A DNA stretch of 6,451 nt, taken from assembly GCA_018818465.1 (NCBI GenBank), contig JAHIRU010000072.1:1-6451 (forward strand). Direction: 5' to 3'. A program made the translations under genes and the position numbers. The notes below the pieces were generated by a model that worked only from the letters and a program-made list of their open reading frames with translations, searched no databases and had not been told where the DNA came from. Positions 5,839 to 6,451 of the stretch are shown piece after piece; position 1 is the stretch's first letter; each line of letters opens with the position of its first letter. Origin of the DNA: Nanobdellota archaeon. Its GTDB lineage: Archaea > Aenigmatarchaeota > Aenigmatarchaeia > QMZP01.

Positions 5839-6263
5839 GTTTTTTCCTTATTGGAATTAATTGTTTTTGAACCATATCTAAACAACAATCTTTCTTTTGT
5901 ATCGTCTTTATAGACTTCCATTTCTTTTATCCAGCCACCGTCATGGCCTCTAAAAAAACTTTCTGTTAACATTTTTCCATTGAATTCGCATTCATGATAA
6001 TCGTAACCTCTCATAGAAAGGTCATAAAAATGAATCACTTCATTGTAAAATTCAGTATTTAATAAACTGTGAATTTCGAGTTCTATATAATTTCCTTTTT
6101 TAGCACGTTTCCAGTTAGGGAGATTTATTCCAAAACGCCTGTTAGTATGAACATGCATTCCAAAATAAAGATCAGAATTATCGAGTTTTATAAAGTCGTC
6201 TATACATTTATTTTCTCTTACTTCAACAACTTCTTCAACAGTCCCATTGTAAAATCTCTCCAT
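5823..6263 (-). CDS. Protein of unknown function, probable tandem paralogue of the next gene
   Basis: From ATG 6263 the product is 146 aa; a GTG at 6272 would add MVC. I do not recognise the family. It has no signal peptide or TM helix and looks cytoplasmic: mixed alpha/beta, rich in aromatic residues and His (FGMHVHTNRRFG at about 34-45, HFYDLSMRGYDYHECEFNG at about 79-97, FFRGHDGGW at about 104-112), with a Lys-rich end NKEKTKISA. No catalytic signature is clear. It converges on the coiled-coil gene with an 11-bp overlap of coding ends. The 28 visible residues of the next minus-strand gene resemble its C-terminus (LF.Y, then T and N, ending KISA), so the two are likely paralogues. A TATA-like TATTTAAAT (about 6295-6303) lies 26-27 bp before the GTG, so either a leaderless GTG start or a 9-base leader to the ATG is possible. 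Confidence 0.7.
   Translation of the reverse strand: MERFYNGTVEEVVEVRENKCIDDFIKLDNSDLYFGMHVHTNRRFGINLPNWKRAKKGNYIELEIHSLLNTEFYNEVIHFYDLSMRGYDYHECEFNGKMLTESFFRGHDGGWIKEMEVYKDDTKERLLFRYGSKTINSNKEKTKISA
5834..5845 (+). terminator. Oligo-T terminator of the coiled-coil membrane protein gene
   Basis: TTTTTGTTTTTT follows the TAA at once, the usual archaeal terminator type. It lies inside the coding region of the convergent gene, where the opposite strand encodes the Lys-rich C-terminus. Confidence 0.55.
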
Positions 6264-6294
6264 ACAAACCACTTAATCAAAACTTGGAACAAGC

Positions 6295-6303
6295 ATTTAA
6301 ATA
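6295..6303 (-). promoter_or_regulatory. TATA box of the unknown minus-strand gene
   Basis: Minus-strand TATTTAAAT is centred about 27 bp before 6272. No purine-rich SD lies between it and either candidate start, so the transcript is probably leaderless or nearly so. Confidence 0.45.
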
Positions 6304-6328
6304 CTAAACCTTCTCAAGGTACTTGAAG

Positions 6329-6373
6329 GGATTCAGATAGAAAAGATCTAGAAATTTTGCACCTAAGCACTAA
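6329..6373 (+). pseudogene. Decayed duplicate of the C-terminal tail of the coiled-coil membrane protein
   Basis: Aligned at a constant 540-bp offset to 5789-5833, this plus-strand frame reads GFR, a TAG stop (6338-6340), then KRSRNFAPKH and TAA. The intact tail reads EFKSKRPRDFAPKH. Nine of 14 residues match, and the last 23 bp of the shared block are identical in DNA. No upstream part of the gene is present here, so this is a scrap carried along when the neighbouring minus-strand gene was duplicated. Confidence 0.7.
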
Positions 6374-6378
6374 TTTTT
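6356..6378. repeat. 23-bp direct repeat, copy 2
   Basis: Identical to 5816-5838. Here it forms the dead plus-strand tail (FAPKH, stop) and the live minus-strand end (KISA, stop TAG 6365-6363) of the partial gene running off the right edge. Confidence 0.85.
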
Positions 6379-6451
6379 TTCTTAACAGGATTAACTGTTG
6401 TTTCTATAATATAATCAAATAAATGTTCTTCAAAATCACTGTCTTCAAAAA
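6363..6451 (-). CDS. 3' end of a second unknown gene, likely paralogue of the 146-aa protein
   Basis: Minus-strand frame ending at TAG (6365-6363) and open to the right edge; 28 residues are visible. The part LFDYIIETTVN, then PVKKKISA, lines up with LFRYGSKTIN, then SNKEKTKISA, of the neighbouring 146-aa protein. The two genes lie head to tail on the same strand, about 100 bp apart. Little more can be said without the rest of the gene. It is too short and open-ended to be called by simple ORF finding, but codon frame, stop position and homology support it. Confidence 0.6.
   Translation of the reverse strand, partial: FEDSDFEEHLFDYIIETTVNPVKKKISA

Noticed and set aside
5816..6378. Insertion sequence bounded by direct repeats
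   Set aside because: The 540-bp interval has no transposase and no terminal inverted repeats, and similarity extends past the 23-bp repeat on both sides, which fits duplication better than target-site duplication.

Overview
The window looks archaeal. It is AT-rich. Its genes have either purine-rich Shine-Dalgarno (SD) sites behind short leaders, or a TATA box about 26 bp from the start codon with no SD at all, which suggests a leaderless mRNA. Genes are followed by oligo-T tracts. The proteins also fit: PKD-repeat surface proteins, a cysteine-rich protein combining a CxNGxC-type module, a TSP1-like module and a C-terminal membrane anchor, and a small archaeal-type ribbon-helix-helix (RHH) regulator. 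The cysteine-rich architecture resembles proteins I associate with DPANN archaea (Woesearchaeota/Pacearchaeota-like). That placement is inference. No rRNA, tRNA or housekeeping gene is present to confirm it.

Left two thirds (1-4406, all minus strand): three exported surface proteins in a row. Reading with transcription (right to left) they are a 688-aa secreted protein with four PKD domains and a C-terminal domain shared with a nearby gene remnant; a cysteine-rich, glycine-hinged, tail-anchored protein; and the N-terminal 365 residues of a large Ig-like/S-layer-like protein that runs off the left edge. Each has its own SD. At least the first two have a recognisable TATA box of their own, so this is a cluster of separately transcribed surface genes more than one tight operon.

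Middle (4407-4787): a gene-poor stretch. It holds the PKD-gene promoter with an inverted repeat between TATA box and predicted transcription start, a pair of GCATTAC repeats also found once upstream of the leftmost gene, and a short decayed remnant of the C-terminal end of a second PKD-type surface gene (4598-4669).

Right third (4788-6451): an RHH regulator, then a leaderless gene for a membrane protein with an external Ig-like domain, coiled coil, one TM helix and a basic cytoplasmic tail. Converging on it with an 11-bp overlap is a minus-strand gene of unknown function. Behind that gene is the 3' end of a second minus-strand gene, probably its paralogue, which runs off the right edge. The 3' junction of the convergent pair is present twice, 540 bp apart. 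The second copy carries a dead remnant of the membrane protein's C-terminus with an in-frame stop. This is best explained by a tandem duplication of the unknown gene that carried a scrap of its neighbour.

The main story is surface-protein gene turnover: both sides of the RHH/membrane-protein block carry C-terminal scars of duplicated genes. I see no defence system, CRISPR array, transposase or RNA gene.
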